From: Martelella sp. NC20
GTDB lineage: Bacteria > Pseudomonadota > Alphaproteobacteria > Rhizobiales > Rhizobiaceae
Length of the DNA stretch: 64,000 bases
NCBI RefSeq assembly: GCF_013459645.1
Contig: NZ_CP054861.1
Coordinates: 980,001-1,044,000 of the forward strand
Reading direction: 5' to 3'
The notes under the pieces were generated by a model. The model worked only from the letters and a program-made list of their open reading frames with translations, did no database searches and was not told the origin of the DNA. Shown here piece after piece: positions 1 to 9,132 of this stretch (positions within the stretch are counted from its first letter, which is position 1; the number at the start of each line of letters is the position of its first letter). The translations under genes and the position numbers were made by a program.

Positions 1-693
1 GATCGTGGAAAGCTGCGCATTCACCAGGCCTTCCGACTGAACCACGTCGAGCCGGGAGGCCGCGCCGGCATCAAGCTGGAACTGGGTCAGGCGCAGCGTT
101 TCGCGCCGGCTGTTGAGGTTGGAGCGCGCGATCGACAGGCGCTCCTGATAAAGGCGGGCGTTGACATAGGCGTCGATCAGCTGGGAGATCAGCGTGAGCT
201 TGGCGACATCCGCGCTTGCATAGGCAGAGTCGAGCTGGTCGAGCGCGGCCTCGCCGGAACGGGCATAAAGGCCGAACAGGTCAAGCACCCAGGACACCGG
301 AACCGATCCGCCGAAGGTATTGGTGATCTTTCGCGAACTCGCCGAGGCGCCGTCGCCGCCGGAGGCGCCGCCGGTATCATAGCCATTGAGGTTCACCTGC
401 GGATAGGCGCCCGCCGTCGCGGTCACGACATTGGTCTCGGCCTGCACGATCGCCTCAAGTGCCTGAAGCACCGAAAGGTTCTGCGCCATGCCCTGCTGGA
501 CGTAACCGGTCAGGAGCGGATCGTTGAACGCGCTCCACCAGGCGACATCGGTCACATCGCCGACGGACTGGGTCCCGCCTTCGCTGAACTTGTCCGGCAG
601 CGCCGCTGTCGGCGCCACATAGTCCGGCCCGACAACACAGCCGGACAGGAGAACCATTAGCAGCGGAACGGATGCAATACGGCGCAACAACAT
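1..693 (-). CDS. RND efflux outer-membrane channel lipoprotein (NodT/OprM type), 3' part missing
   Basis: N-terminal 231 codons of an outer-membrane factor of the TolC/OprM/NodT family; the rest lies beyond base 1. The start ATG (691-693) follows AGGA at a normal distance. The protein opens with a basic and hydrophobic signal ending in the lipobox LSGC (Cys19), so it should be acylated and exported, as in NodT/OprM lipoproteins. After it come the family-typical VGPDYVAP and, further on, WWSAFNDPLL and ANVNARLYQERLSIARS-like channel segments. It lies 96 bp downstream of the RND pump gene on the same strand and would form the exit duct of that pump. Substrate is not predictable. Confidence 0.9.
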   Translation of the reverse strand, partial: MLLRRIASVPLLMVLLSGCVVGPDYVAPTAALPDKFSEGGTQSVGDVTDVAWWSAFNDPLLTGYVQQGMAQNLSVLQALEAIVQAETNVVTATAGAYPQVNLNGYDTGGASGGDGASASSRKITNTFGGSVPVSWVLDLFGLYARSGEAALDQLDSAYASADVAKLTLISQLIDAYVNARLYQERLSIARSNLNSRRETLRLTQFQLDAGAASRLDVVQSEGLVNAQLSTI

Positions 694-750
694 CTGAAAT
701 ATCCTGTCAGTTCGGCTGGACCGCAACGCGGACCAACGGCCTATTACTAA

Positions 751-771
751 GCGCCGGGCCGGTCCCGGCGC
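751..771 (-). promoter_or_regulatory. Stem-loop between the RND pump and outer-membrane channel genes
   Basis: GCGCCGGG and CCCGGCGC form a perfect 8-bp GC stem around a 5-nt loop, inside the 96-bp gap of the efflux operon. Read on the minus strand it is followed by TTAGTAATA rather than a real U-tract, so it looks more like an mRNA processing or stabilising hairpin, or a leaky terminator, than a full terminator. Confidence 0.45.
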
Positions 772-789
772 AATATGCTTAACGCTGTT

Positions 790-3700
790 TTAAACCACCT
801 GTTGCTCTTCTGCCGCTTTCTCATCCTTCTTGCCGATGCCCATGATGCGGCAGACGGCGACGAAGAACGAGGGAACGAAGAAGATACCAAGGGTGGTGGC
901 CGCCAGCATGCCGAAGAACACGGCAATGCCGATGGCGTTCTGTGCCGCCGATCCCGCCCCTGTCGCCAACACCAGCGGCGTCACGCCAAGGATGAAGGCG
1001 AGCGAGGTCATGATGATCGGCCTGAGACGCATCCGCGCGGCGTGGATGGTGGCGTCGTAGAGCGAATCACCCTTCTCGCTTTGCTCGCGGGCAAACTCCA
1101 CGATCAGAATGGCGTTCTTCGCAGCCAGGCCCATTGTGGTGAGCATACCGACCTTGAAGTAGATGTCATTGTCCTGACCGAGGAAGTGCGCACCCAGAAC
1201 CGCGCCGAGAATGCCGACCGGAACCGCAAGGATCACCGCGAACGGAATGCTCCAGCTTTCATAGAGCGCCGCCAGGCACAGGAACACGAACAGTATGGCG
1301 ATGATGTAGAGATATGTCACCTCATTGCCCGAGATCACCTGCTGCAGCGACATATCGGTCCATGCCACGGTGAACCCGCCAGGCGACTGCTCGACCATAT
1401 CCACAAGCTGGTTCATGGCCTGCCCGGACGCAAAGCCCGGCATGGTCCCGCCCTGGATGTCGACAGCGGAATTGCCGTTGTAATGCGCCAGGGTCGGAGC
1501 GCCGGTGGTCCAATCGATATCGGTGAAGGCGGAGAACGGCACCATGTCGCCGCCGGTATTGCGCGCATACCAGCGATAGATGTCTTCGGGCTGCATGCGA
1601 TAAGGCGTATCGCCCTGCACGTAGACCTTCTTCACCTTGTCGTCGAGCGTGAAGTTGTTGATGTTCGAGCCGGCATAGATGGTCGACAGCATGCTCGTCG
1701 CTTCGGAAATGCTGACGCCGTAAGCGCCGGCCTTCTGGTCGTCGATCGCGATCTTGAGCTGGGTTTCGTCCGGCTGGGTATCGGTGCGGACCTGCGAGGC
1801 TATACCCCCGGTGTTCATCTGCCGGATGATCCGGTTGGTCGTCGCAAGCGTCGCGTCCTGGCCCTGATTGCCGCTGTCGACGACATAGCCGGTCCAGCCG
1901 GTCGACTGGCCGAGGCCGGGAATCGACGGCGGCTGCACCACATAGACCTGCGCATCGCGCACATTCATGTAGAAATAGCCGTTGGCCCGCTGCGCCACGG
2001 CCGCGGCGGTCAGGCTCTCCTTGGTTCTGTCGTCGAACGGTTTGAGCTCGATGAACGCCATGGCGTAGTTCTGGCCCTGACCGGCGAAGGAAAAGCCCAG
2101 CACCGTGAACACGGCTTCGACGGCATCTTTCTCCTGTGTTCGGAAATAATTGCCCACCTGCTCGGTGACGGCGCCGGTGCGCTCCGTCGTCGCCCCCGTC
2201 GGAAGGTTGACGATCACGAACAGCGAACCCTGGTCCTCATCAGGCAGGAAGGATTCCGGAAGCTGCATGAAGTAGTGGTAGACCCCGAAAAGCAGGACCG
2301 CGAAAACCGCGAAAACCGGGACCAGCCACCGCAGCATGAACCCGACGCCATGGACGTAGCCGTTGGTCACCCTTTCGAAGCCGCGGTTGAAGTAGCCCGA
2401 AAGTCCGCGATCCTTCTTGGTCGGATCGACGGGCTTGAGCATCGTGGCGCACAGTGCCGGGGTGAAGATCATCGCCACCATGACCGACAGGATCATCGCC
2501 GCCACGATCGTGATCGAGAACTGGCGATAGATAATGCCGGTCGAGCCGCCGATGAACGCCATCGGGATGAACACCGCCGTCAGCACCATCACGATGCCGA
2601 TCAGAGCGCCCTGGATCTCGCCCATGGACTTCTGCGTCGCCTCCTTCGGCGGCAGCCCCTCCTCATGCATGATGCGTTCGACGTTCTCGACAACGACGAT
2701 CGCGTCATCCACCAGAAGACCGATCGCCAGCACCATGGCGAACATGGTCAGGGTGTTGATCGAGAACCCGGCAAAGGCCAGCACGCCGAAAGCGCCCAGC
2801 AACACCACGGGCACCACAATTGTGGCAATGATCGTCGCCCTGAGGTTCTGCAGGAACACCAGCAGAACGACGAACACCAGCACGATCGCTTCAAACAGGG
2901 TTTCAACCACCTGCTCGATCGACAATTCTACGAAGGGCGTGGTGTCGTAGGGGTAGATCACGTCGACGCCCTGCGGCAGCGACGGCTTGATCGAATCCAT
3001 GAAATCGGTCACCGCTTTCGAGGTGTCGATCGCATTGGCGCCGTTGGCAAGCTCGATGGCGAAGCCCGCCGCGGCCAGGCCGTTATAATAGGTGTAGTAC
3101 TGGTAATACTGCTGGCCGAGCTCGACCCTGCCGACATCCGACAGCGTAACGGTGGCGCCGTTCTCGGTCGATTTCAGGATGATATTCTGGAACTCGGTCA
3201 CGTTTTCGAGCTGCGTGGCGGAGACGGCGGTGATGACGAGCTGCTGCCCGTCAACGGAGGGATTGCCGCCGACATCGCCGACGGCAACCTGCTGGTTCTG
3301 CGCCTGGATGGCGTTCGAAACGTCGGCGACCGTCAGATTATACTGGTTGAGCTTGTAGGGATCGAGCCAGATGCGCATCGCATAGGGGGTATAAAACCCC
3401 TGAACACTGCCAACGCCCTCGAGGCGAGCAATGCTGTCATTGATCGAGCTGTCGATGATGTTGCCGAGATCGGCGGCGGAATACTGGCCGCTGCTGTCGG
3501 TCAGCGCGACAACCATCAGGAAGCTGGAGGACGAACGGCTGACGGTGATGCCGAGATTGCGCACCACGTCCGGAAGCTGCGGCTGCACGAGCTGCAGCTT
3601 GTTCTGCACCTCCACCTGGGCGATTTCCGGATCGATGCCGGGCCCGAAGATCACCGAAATCTGCGAGAGGCCCGGGGACGATGTCGAGGTGAGATAGAGC

Positions 3701-3924
3701 ATGTCGTCAAAGCCGGTGAGCCCGTCTTCGATAACATTGGTCACTGTCGTTTCGACGGTTCTGGCGCTTGCGCCCGGATAGCTGGCGCTGAGCGAAATCG
3801 TGGTCGGCGCGATCTGCGGATACTGGGAAATCGGGAGCTGGGAAATGCCAAGCCCGCCGATAAGCATGATCACAATGGCGATCACCCAGGCAAAAACGGG
3901 TCTGTTGATAAAGAAATTAGCCAT
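790..3924 (-). CDS. RND multidrug efflux pump, inner-membrane permease (AcrB/MexB/BepE-like, HAE1 family)
   Basis: A 1044-residue proton-driven antiporter of the usual length for the hydrophobe/amphiphile efflux (HAE1) family; it pumps drugs or lipophiles from inner membrane and periplasm through the channel encoded downstream. The N-terminus MANFFINRPVFAWVIAI is the family signature for TM1. The proton-relay aspartate pair in TM4 is present (GLLVDDAIVVVENV, D406-D407), followed by the long periplasmic loops and a C-terminal TM bundle. It lies 48 bp after the adaptor gene and 96 bp before the outer-membrane factor gene, all on one strand, so this is a complete tripartite operon. Closest described rhizobial types are AmeABC and BepDE/BepFG; I cannot say which is orthologous. 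Confidence 0.96.
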   Translation of the reverse strand: MANFFINRPVFAWVIAIVIMLIGGLGISQLPISQYPQIAPTTISLSASYPGASARTVETTVTNVIEDGLTGFDDMLYLTSTSSPGLSQISVIFGPGIDPEIAQVEVQNKLQLVQPQLPDVVRNLGITVSRSSSSFLMVVALTDSSGQYSAADLGNIIDSSINDSIARLEGVGSVQGFYTPYAMRIWLDPYKLNQYNLTVADVSNAIQAQNQQVAVGDVGGNPSVDGQQLVITAVSATQLENVTEFQNIILKSTENGATVTLSDVGRVELGQQYYQYYTYYNGLAAAGFAIELANGANAIDTSKAVTDFMDSIKPSLPQGVDVIYPYDTTPFVELSIEQVVETLFEAIVLVFVVLLVFLQNLRATIIATIVVPVVLLGAFGVLAFAGFSINTLTMFAMVLAIGLLVDDAIVVVENVERIMHEEGLPPKEATQKSMGEIQGALIGIVMVLTAVFIPMAFIGGSTGIIYRQFSITIVAAMILSVMVAMIFTPALCATMLKPVDPTKKDRGLSGYFNRGFERVTNGYVHGVGFMLRWLVPVFAVFAVLLFGVYHYFMQLPESFLPDEDQGSLFVIVNLPTGATTERTGAVTEQVGNYFRTQEKDAVEAVFTVLGFSFAGQGQNYAMAFIELKPFDDRTKESLTAAAVAQRANGYFYMNVRDAQVYVVQPPSIPGLGQSTGWTGYVVDSGNQGQDATLATTNRIIRQMNTGGIASQVRTDTQPDETQLKIAIDDQKAGAYGVSISEATSMLSTIYAGSNINNFTLDDKVKKVYVQGDTPYRMQPEDIYRWYARNTGGDMVPFSAFTDIDWTTGAPTLAHYNGNSAVDIQGGTMPGFASGQAMNQLVDMVEQSPGGFTVAWTDMSLQQVISGNEVTYLYIIAILFVFLCLAALYESWSIPFAVILAVPVGILGAVLGAHFLGQDNDIYFKVGMLTTMGLAAKNAILIVEFAREQSEKGDSLYDATIHAARMRLRPIIMTSLAFILGVTPLVLATGAGSAAQNAIGIAVFFGMLAATTLGIFFVPSFFVAVCRIMGIGKKDEKAAEEQQVV

Positions 3925-3972
3925 TAATCATACCTCGAGCGCATGGTTCTGGTGCCTGAACAAGCCTTACGC

Positions 3973-5217
3973 TCAGCCATTTCCGCCTGTTGATCCTGTA
4001 GCGCTTGACGAACCACCGTCCGAAGAACCGCCTGAAGAACCGGACGCGGGGGTATCGTCGACCACGACGCCCTTGTCATTGATCTTCGCCGGAACCGGCG
4101 TGACCTGCGTCACCCCGCCAACCAGTGACTGGAAGCCGTCGACGATCAGGCGATCGCCATCCGAAACCCCCTTCTGCACAAGCCAGGAATTGTTGGAGAC
4201 CATCACATCGTCGAAGACCCGCGTCTCGATCTTGTTGTCGGCGGTCACGAACATCGCGGACACCTTGCCACCGGCCTCGATCTGGGCGGCGAGCTGCGGG
4301 ATGAGATAGCCCTGTTCCTCGGCAACGGTCAGCGTCGCGCGCACGAACATGCCGGGAAGAAGAACATGGTCGGGGTTATCGAACACGGCGCGCAGGTTCA
4401 CCGTGCCGGTCGACTGGTCGACCGTGCGGGCCGAAACGTCGAGATTGCCGGTCACGTCATAGGTGCTGCCGTCGTCGAGCTGAACCGCAACCTTCACCTT
4501 GGAGAGGTCGCTTTCCGATTTGAAATCGGAATATTTGCCGGTGGCCGACAGAACCTGCCCGGCTGATTCGTACATGTCGACATAAATCGGATCGAGCTGG
4601 CTGAGATCGACCAGCTGGGTGGTCGCGGTCGGGGAGGCAAGGTTACCGACCGAGACGTTGGAAACGCCGAGAACGCCGCCGAACGGCGCGGTAATCTGGG
4701 TATGATCGAGATTGATCTGCGCCGATTTCACAGCCGCCTTCGCCGAGCTGACATCTGCAAGCGCGGTGTCATACTGGGTCTTGGCGTCGGTCACCTGAAT
4801 CTCGGTGGCGCCGGTGTTCACGATCCGCGAATAGCGCTCGTAATTTTCCTTGGTGCCCGGAACGACCGCATTGGCCTTGTCGAGACTGGCCTGCGCCGAG
4901 GCAAGCGAGGCCTCGTAGGTATCCGGCTCGATCTCGTAGAGCAGGTCGCCGGCATCCACCAGGGCGCCATCCTTGAACGCCTTTTTGACGATGATGCCCG
5001 TCACCTGCGGACGAATCTCGGCATACCGATAGGCGACGGCCCGCGCCGGCAGGGTCGTGGTCAGCGGAACGGTCTGTTCCGACATCGTGATCACGCCAAC
5101 CTTGGGCGGCGGAGGCTGCTGCCCACCGGCCTGTTGGTTCTTGCCATCATCACTACAAGCGCCAAGCGCGAATGCGAGAACGGTAAAGGCAGCGATCGGA
5201 AGCTTGCGCGACAGCAT
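3973..5217 (-). CDS. RND efflux periplasmic adaptor (membrane fusion lipoprotein, AcrA/MexA-like)
   Basis: Membrane fusion protein linking the RND pump to the outer-membrane channel. With the ATG at 5217 it has 414 residues and a lipoprotein signal ending in LGAC (Cys21), so it is anchored in the inner membrane and acts in the periplasm. A GTG two codons upstream (5223) is possible, but AGG of GGATAGGTGCCC sits at a better distance from the ATG. Visible parts: biotinyl-lipoyl-like half motif YRYAEIRPQVTGIIVKKAF, a coiled-coil hairpin (SLASAQASLDKAN, AAVKSAQINLDHTQI), the second lipoyl half with TAPFGGVLG, then beta-barrel and membrane-proximal domains. The C-terminal tail is rich in Ser/Gly. 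First gene of the efflux operon. Confidence 0.94.
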   Translation of the reverse strand: MLSRKLPIAAFTVLAFALGACSDDGKNQQAGGQQPPPPKVGVITMSEQTVPLTTTLPARAVAYRYAEIRPQVTGIIVKKAFKDGALVDAGDLLYEIEPDTYEASLASAQASLDKANAVVPGTKENYERYSRIVNTGATEIQVTDAKTQYDTALADVSSAKAAVKSAQINLDHTQITAPFGGVLGVSNVSVGNLASPTATTQLVDLSQLDPIYVDMYESAGQVLSATGKYSDFKSESDLSKVKVAVQLDDGSTYDVTGNLDVSARTVDQSTGTVNLRAVFDNPDHVLLPGMFVRATLTVAEEQGYLIPQLAAQIEAGGKVSAMFVTADNKIETRVFDDVMVSNNSWLVQKGVSDGDRLIVDGFQSLVGGVTQVTPVPAKINDKGVVVDDTPASGSSGGSSDGGSSSATGSTGGNG

Positions 5218-5274
5218 GGGCACCTATCCAGTATAGAAAATGAACAATGGTCGTTTTCTTAACACAGTCTAAAC

Positions 5275-5300
5275 GTGGCAGGAAACAACATATCTGCCAC
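5275..5300 (-). promoter_or_regulatory. Inverted repeat upstream of the RND operon, candidate TetR operator
   Basis: GTGGCAG and CTGCCAC are perfect 7-nt arms separated by 12 nt, centred about 70 bp upstream of the adaptor start in the 145-bp gap between the tetR-type gene and the efflux operon. Size and symmetry suit a dimeric TetR repressor. No T-run follows on either side, so it does not look like a terminator. I found no convincing -35/-10 pair to place it against. Confidence 0.45.
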
Positions 5301-5362
5301 ACACGTGATCGGAATGAGGCTGACTGCCCCATAATGGTCTTAGTGACGTATATTAGAAATCA

Positions 5363-5965
5363 TCACTTTGCAACTCGGTATTTCAGGCCGCCATCGATCA
5401 GTTCGATGATCAGCGCCGTTTTGGCCGAAAGCGTTGCCGGATCGGCGCAATGCATCATTTTCGGGTGGAGTACGCTTGCCAGCATGTCGACAACCACCCC
5501 GGCATCGCGCTCGGGATCGCCCGGCCGGTATATTCCGGACTCCATCGCTTCCCCGATCAGGGCGGAGAGTTTATCCTCCACCAGGCGGCGATAAATTCGC
5601 CCGCCCTTGGCGGGATCCTCGAGCACCAGCGGAATCATCTCGAAAAGATACTGATTCTCAAGCTTGTCATAGACATGCTCGCGGGCGAGCCGTGAAAGGA
5701 AAAGCGTCAGCTTCTGGTCAGGGGGCGCGGAGGAATCCTCGATGCCGCAGCGCCCGGCAAGCCTGCGGCCGTGCCGGTAGGCGATCGCCCGGCCAAGGGT
5801 CAGCTTGCTCTTGAAATGCTTGAACACATTGGCCGGCGACATGTCGAGTTCGGCAGCGATATCGGCGATCGACACGGCGGCAAACCCGCGCTCGCGGAAA
5901 AGCCGCTCGGCCGTCGCGAGTATCGCCTCTCTTGTCTCCTCGCCGGTTCGCCGTGGTCTGCGCAT
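5363..5965 (-). CDS. TetR/AcrR family transcriptional regulator, probable efflux-pump repressor
   Basis: About 200 residues with an N-terminal TetR DNA-binding domain: TREAILATAERLFRERGF followed by the helix-turn-helix VSIADIAAELDMSPANVFKHF (roughly residues 34-55), then a variable ligand-binding helical domain. The ATG (5963-5965) overlaps the TGA of purC by one base; a GTG one codon earlier is also possible. It sits immediately upstream of the RND adaptor gene on the same strand, 145 bp away, the classical position of an efflux repressor that also binds its own downstream operator (see the inverted repeat at 5275-5300). Target assignment is inferred from position only. Confidence 0.88.
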   Translation of the reverse strand: MRRPRRTGEETREAILATAERLFRERGFAAVSIADIAAELDMSPANVFKHFKSKLTLGRAIAYRHGRRLAGRCGIEDSSAPPDQKLTLFLSRLAREHVYDKLENQYLFEMIPLVLEDPAKGGRIYRRLVEDKLSALIGEAMESGIYRPGDPERDAGVVVDMLASVLHPKMMHCADPATLSAKTALIIELIDGGLKYRVAK

Positions 5966-6933
5966 CACGCCCGGTCCCAGTTCCCTTGGGGGTAATAGGC
6001 CATCAGATTGGCGCGTATCCGCGCCTTCACGCTGTCGCCGCTTTCATCCGGGGAAAACCGCTGGCCGGTGATCATCTCGAACGCCTTCGCATAAACCTTC
6101 GATGCCGCAAGCACGACGTCGGCCGGAATCTCCGGAATCGGATCGCTGTAGGGGTCGCACCGCGCCGCCACCCAGGAGCGGATGAAGTCCTTGTCGAAGC
6201 TTTCCGGCCGCTCGCCCGCCGCAAACCGGCTGTCATAGCTTTCCGCCATCCAGTAACGGCTCGAATCCGGCGTATGAATTTCATCGGCAAGCAGGATATT
6301 GCCGTCGGCATCCGTGCCGAACTCGTATTTGGTATCGGCAAGGATCAGTCCGCGGCCGGCGGCAATCTCCTGCCCGCGCGCAAACAGCTTCAGCGCCGTC
6401 GACGAGACCTCATCCCACTGGGCCTCGGTCAGAAGACCCTTTTCAACGATCTCGGCCGCCGTCAGCGGTTCGTCGTGGCCGCCATCGAAAGCCTTGCTGG
6501 TGGGCGTGATGATCGGGTCGGGCAGTGCTTCATTGTCGCGCATGCCATCGGCAAAATCGATGCCGTAGATCGTCCGCTCGCCGCGTTTGTAGCGGGTCAG
6601 GATCGAGGTATCAGTGGTGCCGGCCAGATAGCCGCGCACGATGATCTCGACCGGCAGGATCTCGAGCCGCTTGCCGACCACCACATTCGGATCGGGATAG
6701 GCGACCACGTGATTGGCGGCGATATCGGCGGTTTCCTCGAACCAGAAGCGAGCGACCTGTGTCAGGATCGCGCCCTTGTGCGGTATCGACGCCAGCACCC
6801 GGTCGAACGCGCTGATGCGGTCGGTGGTGATGATGATCCGGCGGCCATCCGGCAGGTCATAGTTTTCCCTGACCTTGCCGCGGTAATAATTCGGCAGCTC
6901 CGGAAAAAAGGCTTCCTCGAGAATGCGCAACAA
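5965..6933 (-). CDS. purC: Phosphoribosylaminoimidazole-succinocarboxamide synthase (SAICAR synthetase), long form
   Basis: Catalyses ATP-dependent joining of CAIR and aspartate in purine synthesis. 322 residues, close to the eukaryote-like long form rather than the usual ~240-residue bacterial form. Signature elements: [14 protein letters not shown] near the N-terminus (ATP-binding loop), [18 protein letters not shown], the family motif [11 protein letters not shown], and LADTKYEFG with [14 protein letters not shown] in the C-terminal half. The start is a TTG at 6933 (an in-frame TGA lies a few codons upstream; GAGGGA precedes it). Rhizobia commonly carry a short purC beside purSQL elsewhere, so this may be a second copy; that is from memory of related genomes. 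It is transcriptionally joined to the tetR-type gene. Confidence 0.93.
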   Translation of the reverse strand: MLRILEEAFFPELPNYYRGKVRENYDLPDGRRIIITTDRISAFDRVLASIPHKGAILTQVARFWFEETADIAANHVVAYPDPNVVVGKRLEILPVEIIVRGYLAGTTDTSILTRYKRGERTIYGIDFADGMRDNEALPDPIITPTSKAFDGGHDEPLTAAEIVEKGLLTEAQWDEVSSTALKLFARGQEIAAGRGLILADTKYEFGTDADGNILLADEIHTPDSSRYWMAESYDSRFAAGERPESFDKDFIRSWVAARCDPYSDPIPEIPADVVLAASKVYAKAFEMITGQRFSPDESGDSVKARIRANLMAYYPQGNWDRA

Positions 6934-7082
6934 CAGGTCCCTCGCTCATGTCTCATGCATCGGGACCGCGGCACGATATTGCAAAGCCCCTCCGCCCTCA
7001 TTACAGATTGTTAACCTACACGGCAATCACAATGACATGGCGAAGGGGCGCGCTCTTTTCGCCGTCGCTTTCAGGTGACACC

Positions 7083-7733
7083 ATGGATATCATCCCATCG
7101 CTTCCCGTGCTTCTCGCGTTTTCGGCGGCGACGCTGCTCTTGGCGCTGACGCCTGGCCCCGACATGACGCTGTCGATCAACAAGGCGCTCGGCGAGGGGC
7201 GCGCGGCAGGGCTGATGGTGCTTGTCGGCACCAATCTCGGCATCTGCGTCCACACCATGCTGGTCGCCTTCGGGGTGTCGGCGCTGATCATCGCCTCACC
7301 CACCGCCTTCTTCATCCTCAAGAGCGGCGGCGCGGCCTATCTGCTCTGGATCGCGGTGATGGCGATCCGCAAGGGCAATAATTTCGTGCTGGAAGCGGAG
7401 GCGAGACCCGAACGCAGGCGCGGCTCGCTGAAGGCGGCGATGGCGAACGGTTTCTGGGTCAATCTCCTGAACCCCAAGGTGATCATCTTCTTCATGACCT
7501 TCCTGCCGCAATTCGTCACGCCCGATGATCCGAACGTGACCGGCAAGCTGATCTTCCTCGGCTTCACCTTCATCGTGGTCGCCATCCTGCCCACGATCGC
7601 CATCGTACTCGCCGCCCACCGGCTTTCCGGTTGGCTGAAGGCTCACAAGCGGGTACTCAGAATGATCGACTACCTGTTCGCCGGCGTGTTTTCGCTGTTT
7701 GCGGTGAAGATATTGCTGACGCAGGCGCGCTGA
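7083..7733 (+). CDS. LysE/RhtB family amino-acid exporter
   Basis: 216-residue polytopic inner-membrane protein of the LysE/RhtB superfamily, which exports amino acids or their derivatives. The N-terminus has the family motif LLALTPGPDMTLSINKALGEGRAAGLMVLVGTNLG; then SGGAAYLLWIAVMAIR and FWVNLLNPKVIIFFMTFLPQFV, both typical. About six hydrophobic segments. The ATG at 7083 is preceded by AGGTGA at 7073-7078; an upstream in-frame ATG exists but has no ribosome site and adds a non-homologous extension. Divergent from purC and convergent with rlmN, with only 6 bp between the two stop codons. Substrate unknown. Confidence 0.92.
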   Translation: MDIIPSLPVLLAFSAATLLLALTPGPDMTLSINKALGEGRAAGLMVLVGTNLGICVHTMLVAFGVSALIIASPTAFFILKSGGAAYLLWIAVMAIRKGNNFVLEAEARPERRRGSLKAAMANGFWVNLLNPKVIIFFMTFLPQFVTPDDPNVTGKLIFLGFTFIVVAILPTIAIVLAAHRLSGWLKAHKRVLRMIDYLFAGVFSLFAVKILLTQAR

Positions 7734-7739
7734 CCCGCC

Positions 7740-8957
7740 TCAATCACCGTGATTGGCGATCATCATCGCCTCATAGGCGAGGCGTTCGGTCTTGCGCATG
7801 CGCTCGGATTCCGACTTGAGCTGGCCGCAGGCGGCGAGGATGTCGCGGCCGCGCGGGGTGCGGATCGGCGAGGCGTAGCCGGCCTTGTTGATGAAATCGG
7901 CGAAGCGTTCGATCGTCTCCCAGTCGGAACACTGATAATTCGAACCCGGCCACGGGTTGAACGGGATCAGGTTGATCTTGGCCGGCACGCCCTTCAGCAG
8001 CTTCACCAGGTCGCGGGCGTCCGCGAGGCTGTCATTGACGTCCTTCAGCATCACATATTCGAAGGTGATGCGCCTGGCATTCGAAACGCCCGGATATTCG
8101 CGGCAGGCCCTGATCAGTTCTTGCAGCGGATACTTCTTGTTGATCGGCACCAGCAGGTCGCGCAGATCGTCGCGCACCGCATGCAGCGAAATCGCCAGCA
8201 TGCAGCCGATCTCGTCGCCGGTGCGGTAGATTTCCGGCACCACGCCGGAGGTCGACAGCGTGATCCGGCGCTTCGACAGCGACAACCCGTCCTCGGCCGA
8301 GGCGATCAGCAGCGCCTTCTTCACGGCGTCGAAATTATAAAGCGGCTCGCCCATGCCCATCATCACGACATTGGTGACCTTGCGGTCGGATTCCGGGATG
8401 AAGGCGCCATTGGGCGCGTCGCGGTTCGGAAAATCACCGAGCGCGTCGCGGGCGACGAGCAATTGAGCGAGGATTTCCTCGGGCCTCAGATTGCGCACCA
8501 GCCGCTGCGTCCCGGTGTGACAGAAGGAACAGGTCAGCGTGCAGCCGACCTGACTCGAAATGCAGAGCGTGCCGCGATCCTCTTCCGGAATATAGACGGT
8601 CTCGATCTCGACCGGCCGGCCCGCGCCATGGGCCGGAAAGCGGATCAGCCATTTGCGGGTGCCGTCGGTCGAAATCTGCTCGGTGACGATTTCCGGACGG
8701 GCGATATCGAAGGCCTCGGCCATCTTCAGCCGGAGATCCTTCGCCATATTGGTCATCTCGTCAAAATCGGCGACGCCGCGCACATAAAGCCAGTTCCAGA
8801 GCTGACTGACCCGCATCTTGAGCTGCTTGTCGGCAACCCCGATCGATGCCAGCGCTTCCGCCATCTCGGGCTTGGAAAGGCCGATCAGCGCCGTCTTGCC
8901 CTTGGCAGGCCTCGGCCCGGCGCGCTGGGCTTCAAGTTCGATTTCGGCTACGGACAT
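7740..8957 (-). CDS. rlmN: Dual-specificity 23S rRNA A2503 / tRNA A37 C2-methyltransferase
   Basis: Radical-SAM methyltransferase that methylates C2 of A2503 in 23S rRNA and A37 of some tRNAs. The [4Fe-4S]/SAM motif [11 protein letters not shown] (CxxxCxxC) is intact, preceded by [12 protein letters not shown] and followed by [13 protein letters not shown] and [11 protein letters not shown], all hallmarks of RlmN. The C-terminal segment contains [12 protein letters not shown] with the cysteine that forms the transient RNA crosslink. 405 residues from the ATG at 8957 (GGAG upstream), matching the family; an in-frame ATG 13 codons earlier lacks a ribosome site. Cytoplasmic. Confidence 0.97.
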   Translation of the reverse strand: MSVAEIELEAQRAGPRPAKGKTALIGLSKPEMAEALASIGVADKQLKMRVSQLWNWLYVRGVADFDEMTNMAKDLRLKMAEAFDIARPEIVTEQISTDGTRKWLIRFPAHGAGRPVEIETVYIPEEDRGTLCISSQVGCTLTCSFCHTGTQRLVRNLRPEEILAQLLVARDALGDFPNRDAPNGAFIPESDRKVTNVVMMGMGEPLYNFDAVKKALLIASAEDGLSLSKRRITLSTSGVVPEIYRTGDEIGCMLAISLHAVRDDLRDLLVPINKKYPLQELIRACREYPGVSNARRITFEYVMLKDVNDSLADARDLVKLLKGVPAKINLIPFNPWPGSNYQCSDWETIERFADFINKAGYASPIRTPRGRDILAACGQLKSESERMRKTERLAYEAMMIANHGD

Positions 8958-9088
8958 GGTCTGGCTCCGGCAATGCGGCCATTCGCCGCCAGCCATTCAG
9001 GCGGCAGGGCGAACCCGCGAAAAAGCAATGAAAAACGCAGGGCGCGCTCACAAGCCGCCCTTTTGCGCCGAGCCTATAGCACCAAATT

Positions 9089-9121
9089 GCGGCGGCGTCA
9101 TCCCTTGCGGGACGCCGCCGC
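9089..9121 (-). terminator. Hairpin after the opgG-type gene, possible terminator
   Basis: GCGGCGGCGTC and GACGCCGCCGC form a perfect 11-bp stem with an 11-nt loop, 12 bp beyond the stop of the glucan gene. The following bases on the minus strand are AATTTGG, only a short U-run, so termination strength is uncertain. Confidence 0.45.
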
Positions 9122-9132
9122 CATCGCGCCGC

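Noticed and set aside
775..3927. A 1050-codon open frame antisense to the whole RND pump gene
   Set aside because: It is codon-complementary to a high-GC gene. The product is His/Arg/Asp-rich with no domain, no ribosome site and no start of its own; the minus-strand frame is a clear AcrB-type pump.
5932..7014. Long plus-strand frame over purC
   Set aside because: Antisense shadow of purC; no recognisable product and biased composition.
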